From: an uncultured Lachnospiraceae bacterium
GTDB lineage: Bacteria; Bacillota; Clostridia; Lachnospirales; Lachnospiraceae
DNA length: 13,827 nt
Direction: 5' to 3'
Assembly: GCA_910578405.1 (NCBI GenBank)
Contig: CAJTQO010000044.1
Coordinates: forward strand, 1 to 13,827
Part shown: positions 5,195-12,942 of the stretch, one piece after another
How the letters are laid out: each line of letters starts with the position of its first letter
Numbering within the stretch: the first letter of the stretch is position 1
The notes under the pieces: model-generated
The model's database searches: none
Told to the model about the DNA's origin: nothing
The model's input: only the letters and a program-made list of their open reading frames with translations
Position numbers and translations under genes: made by a program

Positions 5195-5284
5195 GCTTTT
5201 TTCGTACCTTTTGTACATTTGCATATCATATTTCTATATAGCATTCCCTACATTATTTGAATACGCTATTTGGCGCATATTTTG

Positions 5285-5440
5285 TATGCGTCATTTCACA
5301 TGCTTTACTTTTGATGCGTTATTCCACATGCTTTACTTTTGATGCGTCATTTCGCGTGCTTTACTTTTGATGCGTTATTCCGCATGCTCTACTTTTGATG
5401 CGTCATTCCGCGTGCTTTACTTTTGATGCGTCATTTCACA
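5285..5440 (-). repeat. Tandem 28-bp repeats between infA and rpmJ
   Basis: Five full units start at 5285, 5313, 5341, 5369 and 5397, and a sixth partial unit runs from 5425 to about 5440. A more degenerate unit may lie at about 5257-5284. On the transcribed strand the unit is AAAAGTAAAGC, then ATGCG-GAATAA-CGCAT, then C: a 5-bp stem with a 6-nt loop. The stem is perfect in unit 4, has a wobble pair in units 1 and 2, and a C-A mismatch in units 3 and 5. There are no spacers, so it is not CRISPR. Confidence 0.9.
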
Positions 5441-5528
5441 TATAATATCCAAAATATATGATTCCACACATATCGTTCCTATAGATTTCGACTTTTATAT
5501 AGCAGGCGGAGCCACTACCGCCGCCTCT

Positions 5529-5747
5529 TTATTTATCCCTCCAGATAATGCGCCCTTTTGACAGATCATAGGGAGACAGCTCCAATGTCACCTTGTCGCC
5601 TGGTAAAATACGGATAAAGTTCTGCCTCAGCTTGCCGCTGATATGGGCAAGCACCCGGTGTCCGTTTTCCAATTCCACCTGGAACATTGTATTGGGCAGC
5701 TTCTCCACTACCGTTCCTTCAATCTCAATTACATCTGCCTTTGACAT
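5529..5747 (-). CDS. infA: Translation initiation factor IF-1
   Basis: The 72-residue OB-fold (S1-like) protein binds the 30S A site and works with IF-2 and IF-3 during initiation. MSKADVIEIEGTVVEKLPNT starts the fold, followed by FQVELENGHRVLAHISGKLR, FIRILPGDKVTLELSPYDL and the C-terminal KGRIIWR, all family hallmarks at full length. AGGAGG lies 8 nt upstream. The gene begins inside the end of the preceding KOW-domain gene, with a 19-nt overlap in another frame, so the two are probably translationally coupled. Confidence 0.98.
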   Translation of the reverse strand: MSKADVIEIEGTVVEKLPNTMFQVELENGHRVLAHISGKLRQNFIRILPGDKVTLELSPYDLSKGRIIWRDK

Positions 5748-5995
5748 ACATAACCTCCTATTATCTTCCTAATCTCTTCATTATATACTTTGCTTCCACT
5801 GATAAGTTTTTCCCTCAAAATATCATCGGCATTTTTCTTGATAACCTGAATATGCTTTTTGTTTTTCTTTTTCAGATTTTCCAGCGTCTTATATTTTCCG
5901 TCCGCCAGATATACATATTCCGTTTCTTCCTTTATAATGATATAGATTTCGCCCTTATCGTGTCCAGCCTTTGACGATGCCAGCCATCCTACCAT
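5729..5995 (-). CDS. KOW-domain RNA-binding protein (L14E-like)
   Basis: This 88-residue protein opens with a KOW-type motif (ASSKAGHDKGEIYII, about residues 6-20), a short beta-barrel segment known for RNA binding in L24, L14e and NusG, and continues with a lysine-rich stretch (about 35-55, LKKKNKKHIQVIKK). Small KOW proteins at this place between map and infA are common in Clostridia and are annotated as related to archaeal/eukaryotic L14e; their exact role is not established. The ATG at 5995 has only a weak GAGAGG site. Its last codons and stop overlap infA. It is probably cytoplasmic and may be ribosome- or rRNA-associated. Confidence 0.85.
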   Translation of the reverse strand: MVGWLASSKAGHDKGEIYIIIKEETEYVYLADGKYKTLENLKKKNKKHIQVIKKNADDILREKLISGSKVYNEEIRKIIGGYVCQRQM

Positions 5996-6174
5996 GCCTT
6001 AACCTCTCTTTATCCGCGTTGTGGCCCGTTCCCCTGCCATAATTTCCTTATGCGTTCCTGACGGCTCTGCATTGGGGGCGCAGTCCCGCACGCTATGCTT
6101 TTACGCTTTGCGCGCCTTCCTGCCAGTCCGCTGTCCCCGCCCCTTTCTCTGCCTTCCCGCCATTTCCGCCACCC

Positions 6175-6930
6175 TTATTTAAGCAAAGTCAGTATCTCCG
6201 GTTCGTCCCCGGTTATAAGAATCGTATTTTCATAATGAGCCGACAGGGAACCGTCCCTTGTGACCACCGTCCAGTCGTCTTCCAGCCGATCCACCTTCCA
6301 GTCGCCCATATTTACCATAGGCTCTATGGCTAACGTCATGCCGGGCCGCAGCTTTACCCCTCTGCGGCGCATGGTGAAATTGGGTATTTCCGGATCTTCA
6401 TGTAGCTTCGTCCCAATCCCATGCCCCACCAAGTCGCGCACCACGCTGTATCCATGGTAATTCACATAGCCATGGATGGTTTTGCATATATCGTTTAAGT
6501 GGTTGCCTGCCCGCGCCATTTTAATTCCCTGGAAAAAGCTTTGCTTTGTAACTTTAATCAGCCGTTGGGCTTCTTTGCTTATCTTTCCAACCGGATACGT
6601 CCTTGCAGCGTCGGAATGGTATCCTTTATAAATCAGTCCTGCATCCAGGCTGACAATATCCCCTTCTTTCAGGATATGCCCACTATGAGGGATTCCATGA
6701 ACCACCTCTTCATTGACAGACACGCAGATGGACGCCGGATAACCGTTATAATGCAAAAAATTGGGGACGCAGTGATACCCGCGGATAAGCTTCTCCCCGA
6801 ACGTATCAATATCCAAGGTGGATATCCCCGGCTGAATGTATTCCCCCAAGCGTGCGTGAACCTCTGCAAGTATCTTTCCCGCATCCCGCATCAAGGCAAT
6901 TTCTCTTTCGGATTTGATGGACACTGCCAT
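6175..6930 (-). CDS. map: Methionine aminopeptidase, type I
   Basis: This enzyme removes the initiator Met from nascent proteins when the second residue is small. It has 251 residues in the pita-bread fold with the metal ligands visible: D96 (VSLDAG), D107 (HSDAAR), H170 (VGHGIG), E203 (AIEPMV) and E234 (HYENT). H79 (VVHGIP) and H177 (LHEDP) are the usual substrate-side histidines. There is no N-terminal SH3-binding or zinc-finger extension. The start at 6930 is preferred over in-frame 6957 because GGAGG lies 8 nt upstream and the family alignment begins at SIKSEREIALMR. It follows adk after 75 nt. Confidence 0.97.
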   Translation of the reverse strand: MAVSIKSEREIALMRDAGKILAEVHARLGEYIQPGISTLDIDTFGEKLIRGYHCVPNFLHYNGYPASICVSVNEEVVHGIPHSGHILKEGDIVSLDAGLIYKGYHSDAARTYPVGKISKEAQRLIKVTKQSFFQGIKMARAGNHLNDICKTIHGYVNYHGYSVVRDLVGHGIGTKLHEDPEIPNFTMRRRGVKLRPGMTLAIEPMVNMGDWKVDRLEDDWTVVTRDGSLSAHYENTILITGDEPEILTLLK

Positions 6931-7005
6931 ATTCCCTTCCTCCACACCATTTCTCATTTACAGGCCCGAAGCTGCGCTTTTGCCCCGGCCACACGGCAGA
7001 GGGCT

Positions 7006-7647
7006 TTAGCCTAAAAGAGCCGTAACCGCCGCAAAAACTTCCTGCATCGTTTTTGTCCCGTCCACCGTTCTCAAAACGCCCTTTTTTTCATAATATGCAA
7101 GCAAAGGCTGGGTCTGTTCATGGTATACATCCAGCCGCTTCTGCACGGTTTCCTCTTTGTCGTCATCCCGCAACACCAGTTCCTGCCCGCATCTGTCGCA
7201 AATGCCTTCCTGCTTCGGCGGAATATGCTCCACATGGAATGTGGCGCCGCAAGCAAGACATGCGCGCCTCCCGGACATTCTCTTGACGATATTTTCATCC
7301 GGCGCATCCACATCTATGGCAAAATCAATCCGGTCGCCCCGCTCTGTCAGCGCCTGATCCAATACTTCCGCCTGGGGGATGGTGCGTGGAAAGCCGTCCA
7401 GCACATATCCGTCCTTGCAGTCTTCCTTGGCCACCCTGTCCAAAAGAATCCTGACGGTCAGCTCATCCGGCACCAGCAGGCCCTGATCCATATATTTCTT
7501 AGCCTCCATGCCAAGCTCTGTGCCGTTTTTAATATTCGCCCGGAAAATATCGCCTGTGGAAACATGGGGTATTCCATATTTATCGGCAATCAACTGCGCC
7601 TGTGTTCCTTTCCCCGCCCCGGGGGCTCCTAACATAATAATTTTCAT
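7006..7647 (-). CDS. adk: Adenylate kinase with zinc-binding lid
   Basis: Adenylate kinase interconverts ATP plus AMP and two ADP in the cytosol. The 213-residue long form has the P-loop GAPGAGKGT at 7-15, the AMP-binding STGDIFRANI region (30-39), the DGFPRT motif at 84-89, and a lid with C130-X2-C133 and C150-X2-C153 that should bind structural zinc as in other Gram-positive enzymes. MKIIMLGAPG is the natural start. GGAGG is about 12 nt upstream, rather far. It lies 225 nt downstream of secY and beyond a terminator, so it may head its own transcript with map, the KOW gene and infA. No strong promoter was found in the gap. Confidence 0.98.
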   Translation of the reverse strand: MKIIMLGAPGAGKGTQAQLIADKYGIPHVSTGDIFRANIKNGTELGMEAKKYMDQGLLVPDELTVRILLDRVAKEDCKDGYVLDGFPRTIPQAEVLDQALTERGDRIDFAIDVDAPDENIVKRMSGRRACLACGATFHVEHIPPKQEGICDRCGQELVLRDDDKEETVQKRLDVYHEQTQPLLAYYEKKGVLRTVDGTKTMQEVFAAVTALLG

Positions 7648-7790
7648 CCTATTACCTATCCTCCGTTATCCACTCCTAAATCCAAATTCTCTGTATCGTC
7701 CCTTATGCCATGTCCCCCTGTGCCGGAACCTGTTCCAATCCTTCTTTTGCATATGCCTAAACAGCGCAGGCCCGCCGCTCCCTATAAGGT

Positions 7791-7819
7791 AAAAAACGGA
7801 CACCGCATTGCGTGTGTCC
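7791..7819 (-). terminator. Rho-independent terminator after secY
   Basis: Read leftward, GGACAC (7819-7814) pairs with GTGTCC (7803-7798), and an inner CGC/GCG pairing with one bulged base extends the stem. GTTTTTT follows (to 7791). It lies about 54 nt past the secY stop and would end or attenuate the spc-type transcript before adk. Confidence 0.75.
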
Positions 7820-7872
7820 ATCCTGGGAAGGCAGCGGGTAACAGATGCGCCCGCCCGCCCTCCTGCTTACAT

Positions 7873-9186
7873 TCAGTCATTTAAAAATCCTTTGTAATTA
7901 CGCACTAACATCTGCGATTCAATCTGCTTGATTGTCTCCAGGATAACGCTGACAATAATGATCAGGCTGGTTCCGCCAAAGGATACGCTGGCGCCGAACA
8001 CACCATTAAAGATAAACGGGATGACTGCCACAATTGTCAGGCCCACCGCACCGATGAAAATGAGATAATTCAATATCTTTGTCAGGTACTCATTGGTCGG
8101 CTTTCCCGGACGGATGCCTGGGATAAAACCGCCCTGTTTCTTCATATTCTCTGCCACCTCCAAAGGATTGAACGTAATTGATGTGTAGAAGTAGGCGAAA
8201 AAAATCACCAACGCCACATAAATCACCAACCCAATGGAATACTGTAACTGCCGCGGGTTGCACCAGTTGGAAGAATTAAGCCCCTTTAGAATCTCCGACC
8301 ATATGCCCGTCCCTTTGTATCCTGCCAGGGAGCTGACAATAATCGGAAGCTGCATAAGGGAAGATGCAAAAATAATCGGAATAACGCCTGACGTATTCAC
8401 TTTTAATGGAATATTGGTTGTCTGGCCTCCAACCATCTTCCTCCCCTGCATTTTTTTCGCATATTGCACCGGGATTTTACGCACGCCGTCATTCAACAGG
8501 ACAACCAGCACTACCATCGCCACAATTACAGCAATGATGACTGCCGCCGCCACCACTGCCAGCGCAATGGATTTCCCATATACAAACTGCTCAAATAATT
8601 GGTTAATGTCCTGCGGCAGGCGGGATATAATATTGATTACAAGCACAATGGATATACCGTTGCCGATACCACCCTCTGTAATCCTCTCCCCCAGCCACAT
8701 AAGGAAGGCGCTGCCTGCAGTCAAAGCCGCCATGGCAGTGATTACATTCAATGCATTGAACTCTTCCAAGGCTCCCTGCCTTCCGAAGCCAATGGCCATC
8801 GCGCCGGATTCAAACAGCGCAAGGCCCACCGTTACATAACGCGTAATGGAGGCGATTTTCTTCCTCCCGTCTTCCCCGTCACGCTGCATCTCTTCCAGCT
8901 TTGGAATCGCTATGGTAAGGAGCTGCATAATGATGGAGGAAGTGATATACGGCGTAATGTTCAATGCCAGTATAGACATATTAAGGAAAGAGCCACCGGT
9001 AAAGGCATCCAGGAAATTAAATGCATCCCCTGTCTGCGCCGCAAACCAGTTAGAAAAATAATGTCTGTCCATCCCTGGAACAGGTAGCTGTGACCCTAAA
9101 CGAATCACAACTAACATCAGGAAAGTAAAGAATATCTTTTTTCTAACTTCTTTGATTTTAAATGCATTCTTTACGGTTGAAAACAT
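7873..9186 (-). CDS. secY: Preprotein translocase channel subunit SecY
   Basis: SecY forms the membrane channel for Sec-dependent export and insertion, with SecE and SecG and driven by SecA or the ribosome. The 437-residue protein has the ten-helix pattern: VRKKIFFTFLMLVVIRLG in TM1, the NITPYITSSIIMQLLTIAIP pore region, LEEMQRDGEDGRKKI in the first cytosolic loop, KVNTSGVIPIIFASS in TM7, the FNPLEVAENMKKQGGFIPGI loop, and a C-terminal ending QMLVRNYKGFLND. Its ATG overlaps the rplO stop by one base (TAATG), with AGAGGTGA inside rplO serving as the ribosome site, so translation is coupled to L15. A terminator follows. Confidence 0.98.
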   Translation of the reverse strand: MFSTVKNAFKIKEVRKKIFFTFLMLVVIRLGSQLPVPGMDRHYFSNWFAAQTGDAFNFLDAFTGGSFLNMSILALNITPYITSSIIMQLLTIAIPKLEEMQRDGEDGRKKIASITRYVTVGLALFESGAMAIGFGRQGALEEFNALNVITAMAALTAGSAFLMWLGERITEGGIGNGISIVLVINIISRLPQDINQLFEQFVYGKSIALAVVAAAVIIAVIVAMVVLVVLLNDGVRKIPVQYAKKMQGRKMVGGQTTNIPLKVNTSGVIPIIFASSLMQLPIIVSSLAGYKGTGIWSEILKGLNSSNWCNPRQLQYSIGLVIYVALVIFFAYFYTSITFNPLEVAENMKKQGGFIPGIRPGKPTNEYLTKILNYLIFIGAVGLTIVAVIPFIFNGVFGASVSFGGTSLIIIVSVILETIKQIESQMLVRNYKGFLND

Positions 9187-9632
9187 TACATCACCTCTGC
9201 CGTTCCACCAAGAGCCTCTATTTTTTCCTTTGCCGACGCGCTAAAAGCATTTACTTTCACGTTCAGCTTCTTAGTAAAGTCTCCGTTTCCGAGAATCTTA
9301 ACGCCGTCCTTGGGTTTCTTCACCATACCCTTTGCAATCAGGGTATCTATATCTACGGTTGCACCGTCTTCGAATACCTCAAGGGCTCCCAAATTGACTG
9401 TTACGATCTCTTTGGAGTTCCTGCATTTAAACCCTCTCTTCGGAATACGCCTGTATAATGGCATCTGGCCGCCTTCGAACCCTGCCCTTGGAGCCCCTGA
9501 ACGGGCTTTCTGGCCTTTGTGGCCCTTTCCGGCTGTCTTGCCGTTCCCTGAACCGTGTCCGCGGCCCCTTCTAAACCTGTCGCCATGTTTAGAACCTGCT
9601 GCCGGCCGTAAATTGGATAATTCCAAACTCAT
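9186..9632 (-). CDS. rplO: 50S ribosomal protein L15
   Basis: L15 is a late-assembly large-subunit protein with a long glycine/basic N-terminal extension threading through 23S rRNA. The 148 residues show this extension (LSNLRPAAGSKHGDRFRRGR, then GSGNGKTAGKGHKGQKARSG), the FEGGQMPLYRRIPKRGFK motif and the globular C-terminal domain (VNLGALEVFEDGATV to ALGGTAEVM). ATG 9632 is chosen over an in-frame GTG at 9641 because GGAGG lies 8 nt before the ATG but only 1 nt from the GTG. It overlaps secY by one base. Confidence 0.97.
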   Translation of the reverse strand: MSLELSNLRPAAGSKHGDRFRRGRGHGSGNGKTAGKGHKGQKARSGAPRAGFEGGQMPLYRRIPKRGFKCRNSKEIVTVNLGALEVFEDGATVDIDTLIAKGMVKKPKDGVKILGNGDFTKKLNVKVNAFSASAKEKIEALGGTAEVM

Positions 9633-9659
9633 GTCTGACACCTCCTATCTGCACTCTTT

Positions 9660-9845
9660 TTAAACTTCCTCTACCTTGACTAAATGCCTGATCTGCTGGA
9701 TCTGGCCCCTGGTCGCCGCATTGTCCGGCAGTTCCACGGTTTTATTGAGCTTACGCAGGCCCATGGCAATTGCCGTCTTCTTATGCTTTGGCACAGCCCC
9801 AATCGTGGATTTCACCAATGTTATTCTTAATTTCTTATCTGCCAT
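9660..9845 (-). CDS. rpmD: 50S ribosomal protein L30
   Basis: This is the short bacterial L30 (61 residues), a small alpha/beta protein on the large subunit. The LRITLVKSTIGAVPKHKKTA core and the LRKLNKTVELPDNAATRGQI segment are family hallmarks. AAGGAG lies before the ATG and begins directly at the rpsE stop (TGAAAGGAG), 13 nt between genes. L30 is absent in some bacteria but normal at this place in Firmicutes. Confidence 0.97.
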   Translation of the reverse strand: MADKKLRITLVKSTIGAVPKHKKTAIAMGLRKLNKTVELPDNAATRGQIQQIRHLVKVEEV

Positions 9846-9858
9846 CTTTATTCTCCTT

Positions 9859-10368
9859 TCAAGCCATGATTTCGTCTACAGACTTACCACGGTTCCTGGC
9901 AACTTCCTCAGGAGTCTTTAACTGGCTTAAACCTGCGAGTGTAGCAAGGACTACATTCTGTTTATTGTTTGAACCCAAAGACTTGGTACGGATGTTACGG
10001 ATGCCTGCCAATTCGCAAACGCTACGAGCCGGGCCGCCTGCAATCACGCCGGTACCTTCCGGAGCCCTCTTAAGCAGCACGGATGCGGAACCGAACTTTC
10101 CGATAAAATCATGGGTAATACTGTTGTTTTCATCTAAGGCAACCTGGATTAAGTTCTTAGAAGCGTCTTCTTTCCCTTTCCGGATTGCTTCCGGGATTTC
10201 TGCCGCCTTGCCAAGCCCTGCGCCTACGTGTCCATTGCCATCGCCTACCACAACCAAAGCTGTGAACCGGAAGTTACGACCACCCTTTACAACCTTGGTT
10301 ACACGTTTGATGGCAACCACTTTTTCCGTCAGTTCAAACTGACTTGCATCAATGATTGTACGTTTCAT
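9859..10368 (-). CDS. rpsE: 30S ribosomal protein S5
   Basis: S5 lies at the mRNA entry side of the small subunit with S3 and S4 and affects fidelity; it is the site of classic spectinomycin resistance changes. The 169 residues carry the N-terminal double-stranded RNA-binding-like domain (KGGRNFRFTALVVVGDGNGH, GAGLGKAAEIPEAIRKG, residues about 28-66) and the C-terminal domain with APEGTGVIAGGPARSVCELAGIRN split over 104-127. GGGAGG lies upstream of the ATG. The gap to rplR is 18 nt. Confidence 0.97.
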   Translation of the reverse strand: MKRTIIDASQFELTEKVVAIKRVTKVVKGGRNFRFTALVVVGDGNGHVGAGLGKAAEIPEAIRKGKEDASKNLIQVALDENNSITHDFIGKFGSASVLLKRAPEGTGVIAGGPARSVCELAGIRNIRTKSLGSNNKQNVVLATLAGLSQLKTPEEVARNRGKSVDEIMA

Positions 10369-10386
10369 GTGATTTTCCCTCCCTTC

Positions 10387-10755
10387 CTAGAATACCAGGC
10401 CAGCTTCCCTGGCTGCATCAGCCAGCGCTGCCACTTTTCCATGGTATAAATAACCGCCCCTGTCAAACACTACGGTAGTGATGCCTTTTTCCAATGCCCT
10501 TTTCGCAATCACAGTGCCAAGGTATGCCGCCGCATCCACGTTATTGGTTTTCTCCAGTTCCGCGCTCACTGCCTTTTCCAGCGTGGAAGCCGCAACTAAA
10601 GTATTCCCGGCTACATCGTCGATAACTTGAGCATACATATGATTATTGCTTCTGAATACAGCCAGACGCGGCCTTTCCGGCGTTCCGCTAAAACGGTTAC
10701 GGATTCTCCTGTGCTTTTTCACACGTACATCTTGTCTAGATTGTTTTCTAACCAT
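10387..10755 (-). CDS. rplR: 50S ribosomal protein L18
   Basis: L18 binds 5S rRNA, with L5, in the central protuberance. The 122 residues have the basic N-terminal arm (MVRKQSRQDVRVKKHRRIRN), then RFSGTPERPRLAVFRSNNHM, YAQVIDDVAGNTLVAASTLE and the C-terminal VVFDRGGYLYHGKVAALADA. ATG 10755 is preferred over in-frame GTG 10761 because AGGAG lies 9 nt before the ATG but only 3 nt before the GTG. It follows rplF by 17 nt. Confidence 0.97.
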   Translation of the reverse strand: MVRKQSRQDVRVKKHRRIRNRFSGTPERPRLAVFRSNNHMYAQVIDDVAGNTLVAASTLEKAVSAELEKTNNVDAAAYLGTVIAKRALEKGITTVVFDRGGYLYHGKVAALADAAREAGLVF

Positions 10756-10772
10756 TTTCACACTCTCCTTAT

Positions 10773-11315
10773 CTATTTCTTGCCAGTCTTACCAACTTTA
10801 CGTCTGATTGTTTCATCCGCATACTTGATACCCTTGCCCTTATAAGGCTCCGGCCTTCTCTTATCCCTGATATTCGCTGCAAACTGGCCAACTTTTTCCT
10901 TGTCAATGCCTTTTACGATAATGACATTCTGCCCTTCCACTACCGTCTCAATCCCTTCCGGGTCTTCCATTTCCACCGGGTGGGAATATCCAAGGGACAA
11001 AGTCAGCTTCTTGCCGGACTTTGCAGCCCTGTAGCCGACGCCGTTCACTTCCAGCTTCTTCTCGTAGCCGTCCGTTACGCCCACTACCATATTATGGAGA
11101 AGGCTCCTTGTAAGGCCATGGAGCGCTTTCATTTTCTTTAAGTCATTCGGCCTGGAAACATGGATTTCCGCACCCTCCAGCTTAATCTCCATTTCTGTAG
11201 GGAGTTCTCTTTCCAATGTCCCTTTTGGACCTTTTACAGTCACTTTGTTATTTTCTGCGATATCGACCGTAACGCCCGCCGGCACCGCGATTGGCATCCT
11301 TCCTATACGTGACAT
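10773..11315 (-). CDS. rplF: 50S ribosomal protein L6
   Basis: L6 sits near the sarcin-ricin loop and the factor-binding site of the large subunit. The 180 residues hold two repeated alpha/beta domains. The first starts MSRIGRMPIAVPAGVTVDI and includes VKGPKGTLERELP; the second carries GVGYRAAKSGKKLTLSLGYS and the C-terminal RRPEPYKGKGIKYADE signature at about 153-168. AGGAGG lies upstream of the ATG. There is a 75-nt gap from rpsH, the largest in this tight block. Confidence 0.97.
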   Translation of the reverse strand: MSRIGRMPIAVPAGVTVDIAENNKVTVKGPKGTLERELPTEMEIKLEGAEIHVSRPNDLKKMKALHGLTRSLLHNMVVGVTDGYEKKLEVNGVGYRAAKSGKKLTLSLGYSHPVEMEDPEGIETVVEGQNVIIVKGIDKEKVGQFAANIRDKRRPEPYKGKGIKYADETIRRKVGKTGKK

Positions 11316-11390
11316 GCCCGTACCTCCTATTATTTCATTTCTAAATGCTGCAAGCCTTATGCGCCGCCCTTTGCCATAAAATGTCTGTCA

Positions 11391-11792
11391 TTACCAGACA
11401 AAAGCCAACACCTCGCCGCCTACCTTCAGTTCCCTTGCCTTCTTATCCGTAATCACGCCCTGGTTGGTGGAAATAATTGCAATGCCAAGCCCGCCAAGCA
11501 CCTTGGGCAGCTCTTCCGTATTGGCATATACGCGCAACCCCGGTTTGGAAATCCTCTTAAGGCCGGTCAGCATCTTCTCATTTTTGTCAAAGCCATATTT
11601 CAAGGTAATACGGATGGTTTTAAAGCTTCCATCGTCAACTACATCGAACTTTCTGATGTATCCTTCGTCCAAAAGAATCTGTGCGATTGCCAGCTTCATT
11701 TTAGAAGACGGAACATCTACTGTATCATGTTTTGCAGTATTGGCATTACGGATTCTTGTAAGCATATCTGCAATGGGATCACTCATAGTCAT
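11391..11792 (-). CDS. rpsH: 30S ribosomal protein S8
   Basis: S8 is a primary binder of the central domain of 16S rRNA and the classic autoregulator of the spc operon in E. coli. The 133 residues begin MTMSDPIADMLTRIRNANTA and end with GIAIISTNQGVITDKKAR (about 103-120) followed by GGEVLAFVW. ATG 11792 is preferred over in-frame 11813 because GGAGG lies 9 nt upstream and the family aligns from there. Whether S8 regulates translation here cannot be seen; no E. coli-like target was recognised in the rplE region. Confidence 0.96.
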   Translation of the reverse strand: MTMSDPIADMLTRIRNANTAKHDTVDVPSSKMKLAIAQILLDEGYIRKFDVVDDGSFKTIRITLKYGFDKNEKMLTGLKRISKPGLRVYANTEELPKVLGGLGIAIISTNQGVITDKKARELKVGGEVLAFVW

Positions 11793-11854
11793 GAATTTGT
11801 TCCTCCTTATCATAAATCGACTTAAATCACGCCGGAAAGTTGCATAAGCGCCCT

Positions 11855-12040
11855 TTACCAGCTTGCTTTTTTCACGCCGGGAATCTGTCCTTTATACGCT
11901 AACTCACGGAAGCAAATCCTGCAAACCCCGTATTTCCTCAAATAAGCATGTGGACGACCACAGATCCTGCAACGGTTGTATTCCCTTGTAGAGAACTTGG
12001 GCTTACGCTGCTGTTTAATTTTCATTGCTGTCTTAGCCAT
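11855..12040 (-). CDS. rpsN: 30S ribosomal protein S14, zinc-binding type Z
   Basis: This is the short 61-residue S14 of Gram-positive bacteria, placed in the small-subunit head. C24-X2-C27 and C40-X2-C43 (CRICGRPHAYLRKYGVCRIC) form the zinc site. The ends MAKTAMKIKQQRKPKFSTRE and ELAYKGQIPGVKKASW are family-typical. The ribosome site (AGGAGG) overlaps the rplE stop codon, with 14 nt between the genes, which favours coupled translation. Confidence 0.98.
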   Translation of the reverse strand: MAKTAMKIKQQRKPKFSTREYNRCRICGRPHAYLRKYGVCRICFRELAYKGQIPGVKKASW

Positions 12041-12054
12041 GAATTTCCCTCCTC

Positions 12055-12594
12055 CTATTTCTGAAACGGCATGTTAAATAATCTCAACAGTTCACGCGCT
12101 TCTTCGTCTGTCTTTGCCGTAGTCACGATGATAACATCCATACCCCTTACTTTATCGATCTTATCGTATTCGATTTCCGGGAAAATAAGCTGTTCTTTAA
12201 TGCCAAGCGCATAATTTCCCCTGCCGTCGAATGAATTCGGGTTCACCCCTCTGAAGTCACGTACACGGGGCAATGCCAGGTTTACCAAACGGTCGAAAAA
12301 TTCATACATCTTCTCACCGCGCAGCGTCACTTTGCACCCAATGGGCATTCCTTCCCTGATTTTGAAGTTAGCAACGGATTTCTTAGCTTTTGTAAGGACT
12401 GCTTTCTGGCCGGTGATTGTTTCCATATCCCTGACTGCAGATTCCAAAACCTTCGCATTTTCCTTTGCTTCGCCAACGCCCATGTTGATTACGATTTTCT
12501 CAAGCTTCGGCACTTCCATAATATTTTTATATCCAAACTTTTTGACCATGGCGTCCATGATCTCGTCTTTATATACATCTCTCAGTCTGCTCAT
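12055..12594 (-). CDS. rplE: 50S ribosomal protein L5
   Basis: L5 binds 5S rRNA and touches P-site tRNA and S13 across a subunit bridge. The 179 residues start MSRLRDVYKDEIMDAMVKKF and include VPKLEKIVINMGVGEAKENA, TGQKAVLTKAKKSVANFKIR, FFDRLVNLALPRVRDFRGVN and the C-terminal DEEARELLRLFNMPFQK. ATG 12594 is chosen over GTG 12603 because GGAGG lies 9 nt before the ATG and almost touches the GTG. Confidence 0.97.
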   Translation of the reverse strand: MSRLRDVYKDEIMDAMVKKFGYKNIMEVPKLEKIVINMGVGEAKENAKVLESAVRDMETITGQKAVLTKAKKSVANFKIREGMPIGCKVTLRGEKMYEFFDRLVNLALPRVRDFRGVNPNSFDGRGNYALGIKEQLIFPEIEYDKIDKVRGMDVIIVTTAKTDEEARELLRLFNMPFQK

Positions 12595-12618
12595 GCGTTC
12601 CACCCTCCTTCCTTAGAA

Positions 12619-12930
12619 TTACTCAATGACTTTTCCCGTCGTTTTTGCAAAACGCACCTTTTTGTCGTTTTCATATTTGAAACCAATCCTTGTAGGCTTG
12701 CCTTCATGAACATACATTACGTTAGATATATCAATAGGCGCTTCCTTCTGAATAATTCCGCCGTTCTGGTTCGCCATGGAAGGTTTGGTATGCTTTGTCA
12801 CCATGTTAATGCCTTCCACGATAATCCTGTGGGCTTTCCTGTCGATGGAAACGACTTTTCCTTCTTTTCCTTTATCTTTGCCGGCGATTACCAATACATT
12901 GTCGCCTTTTTTTATTTTTAATGTAGCCAT
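12619..12930 (-). CDS. rplX: 50S ribosomal protein L24
   Basis: L24 starts large-subunit assembly by binding the 5' end of 23S rRNA and lies near the tunnel exit. The 103 residues contain the KOW motif VLVIAGKDKGKEGKVVSIDR (about 13-32), then VEGINMVTKHTKPS and a C-terminal beta region typical of the family. AAGGAGG precedes the ATG, and 12 nt separate it from rplN. It is a second KOW protein in the window, distinct from the one between map and infA. Confidence 0.97.
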   Translation of the reverse strand: MATLKIKKGDNVLVIAGKDKGKEGKVVSIDRKAHRIIVEGINMVTKHTKPSMANQNGGIIQKEAPIDISNVMYVHEGKPTRIGFKYENDKKVRFAKTTGKVIE

Positions 12931-12942
12931 CCTGACACCTCC

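Larger units (their letters stand above)
5134..5528 (-). other. 395-nt infA-rpmJ intergenic region
   Basis: No gene is seen. It contains, in transcription order, a hairpin right after infA (AGGCGG 5526-5521 with CCGCCT 5509-5504, no T-run), an array of 28-bp repeats (5440-5285), an AT-rich stretch, and the rpmJ promoter (5194-5166). The AT-rich block just upstream of the -35 could act as an UP element. Confidence 0.75.

Noticed and set aside
7725..7736. LexA/DinR-like box (GGAACCTGTTCC)
   Set aside because: The Gram-positive LexA box has GAAC and GTTC separated by 4 nt; here the separation is 2 nt.
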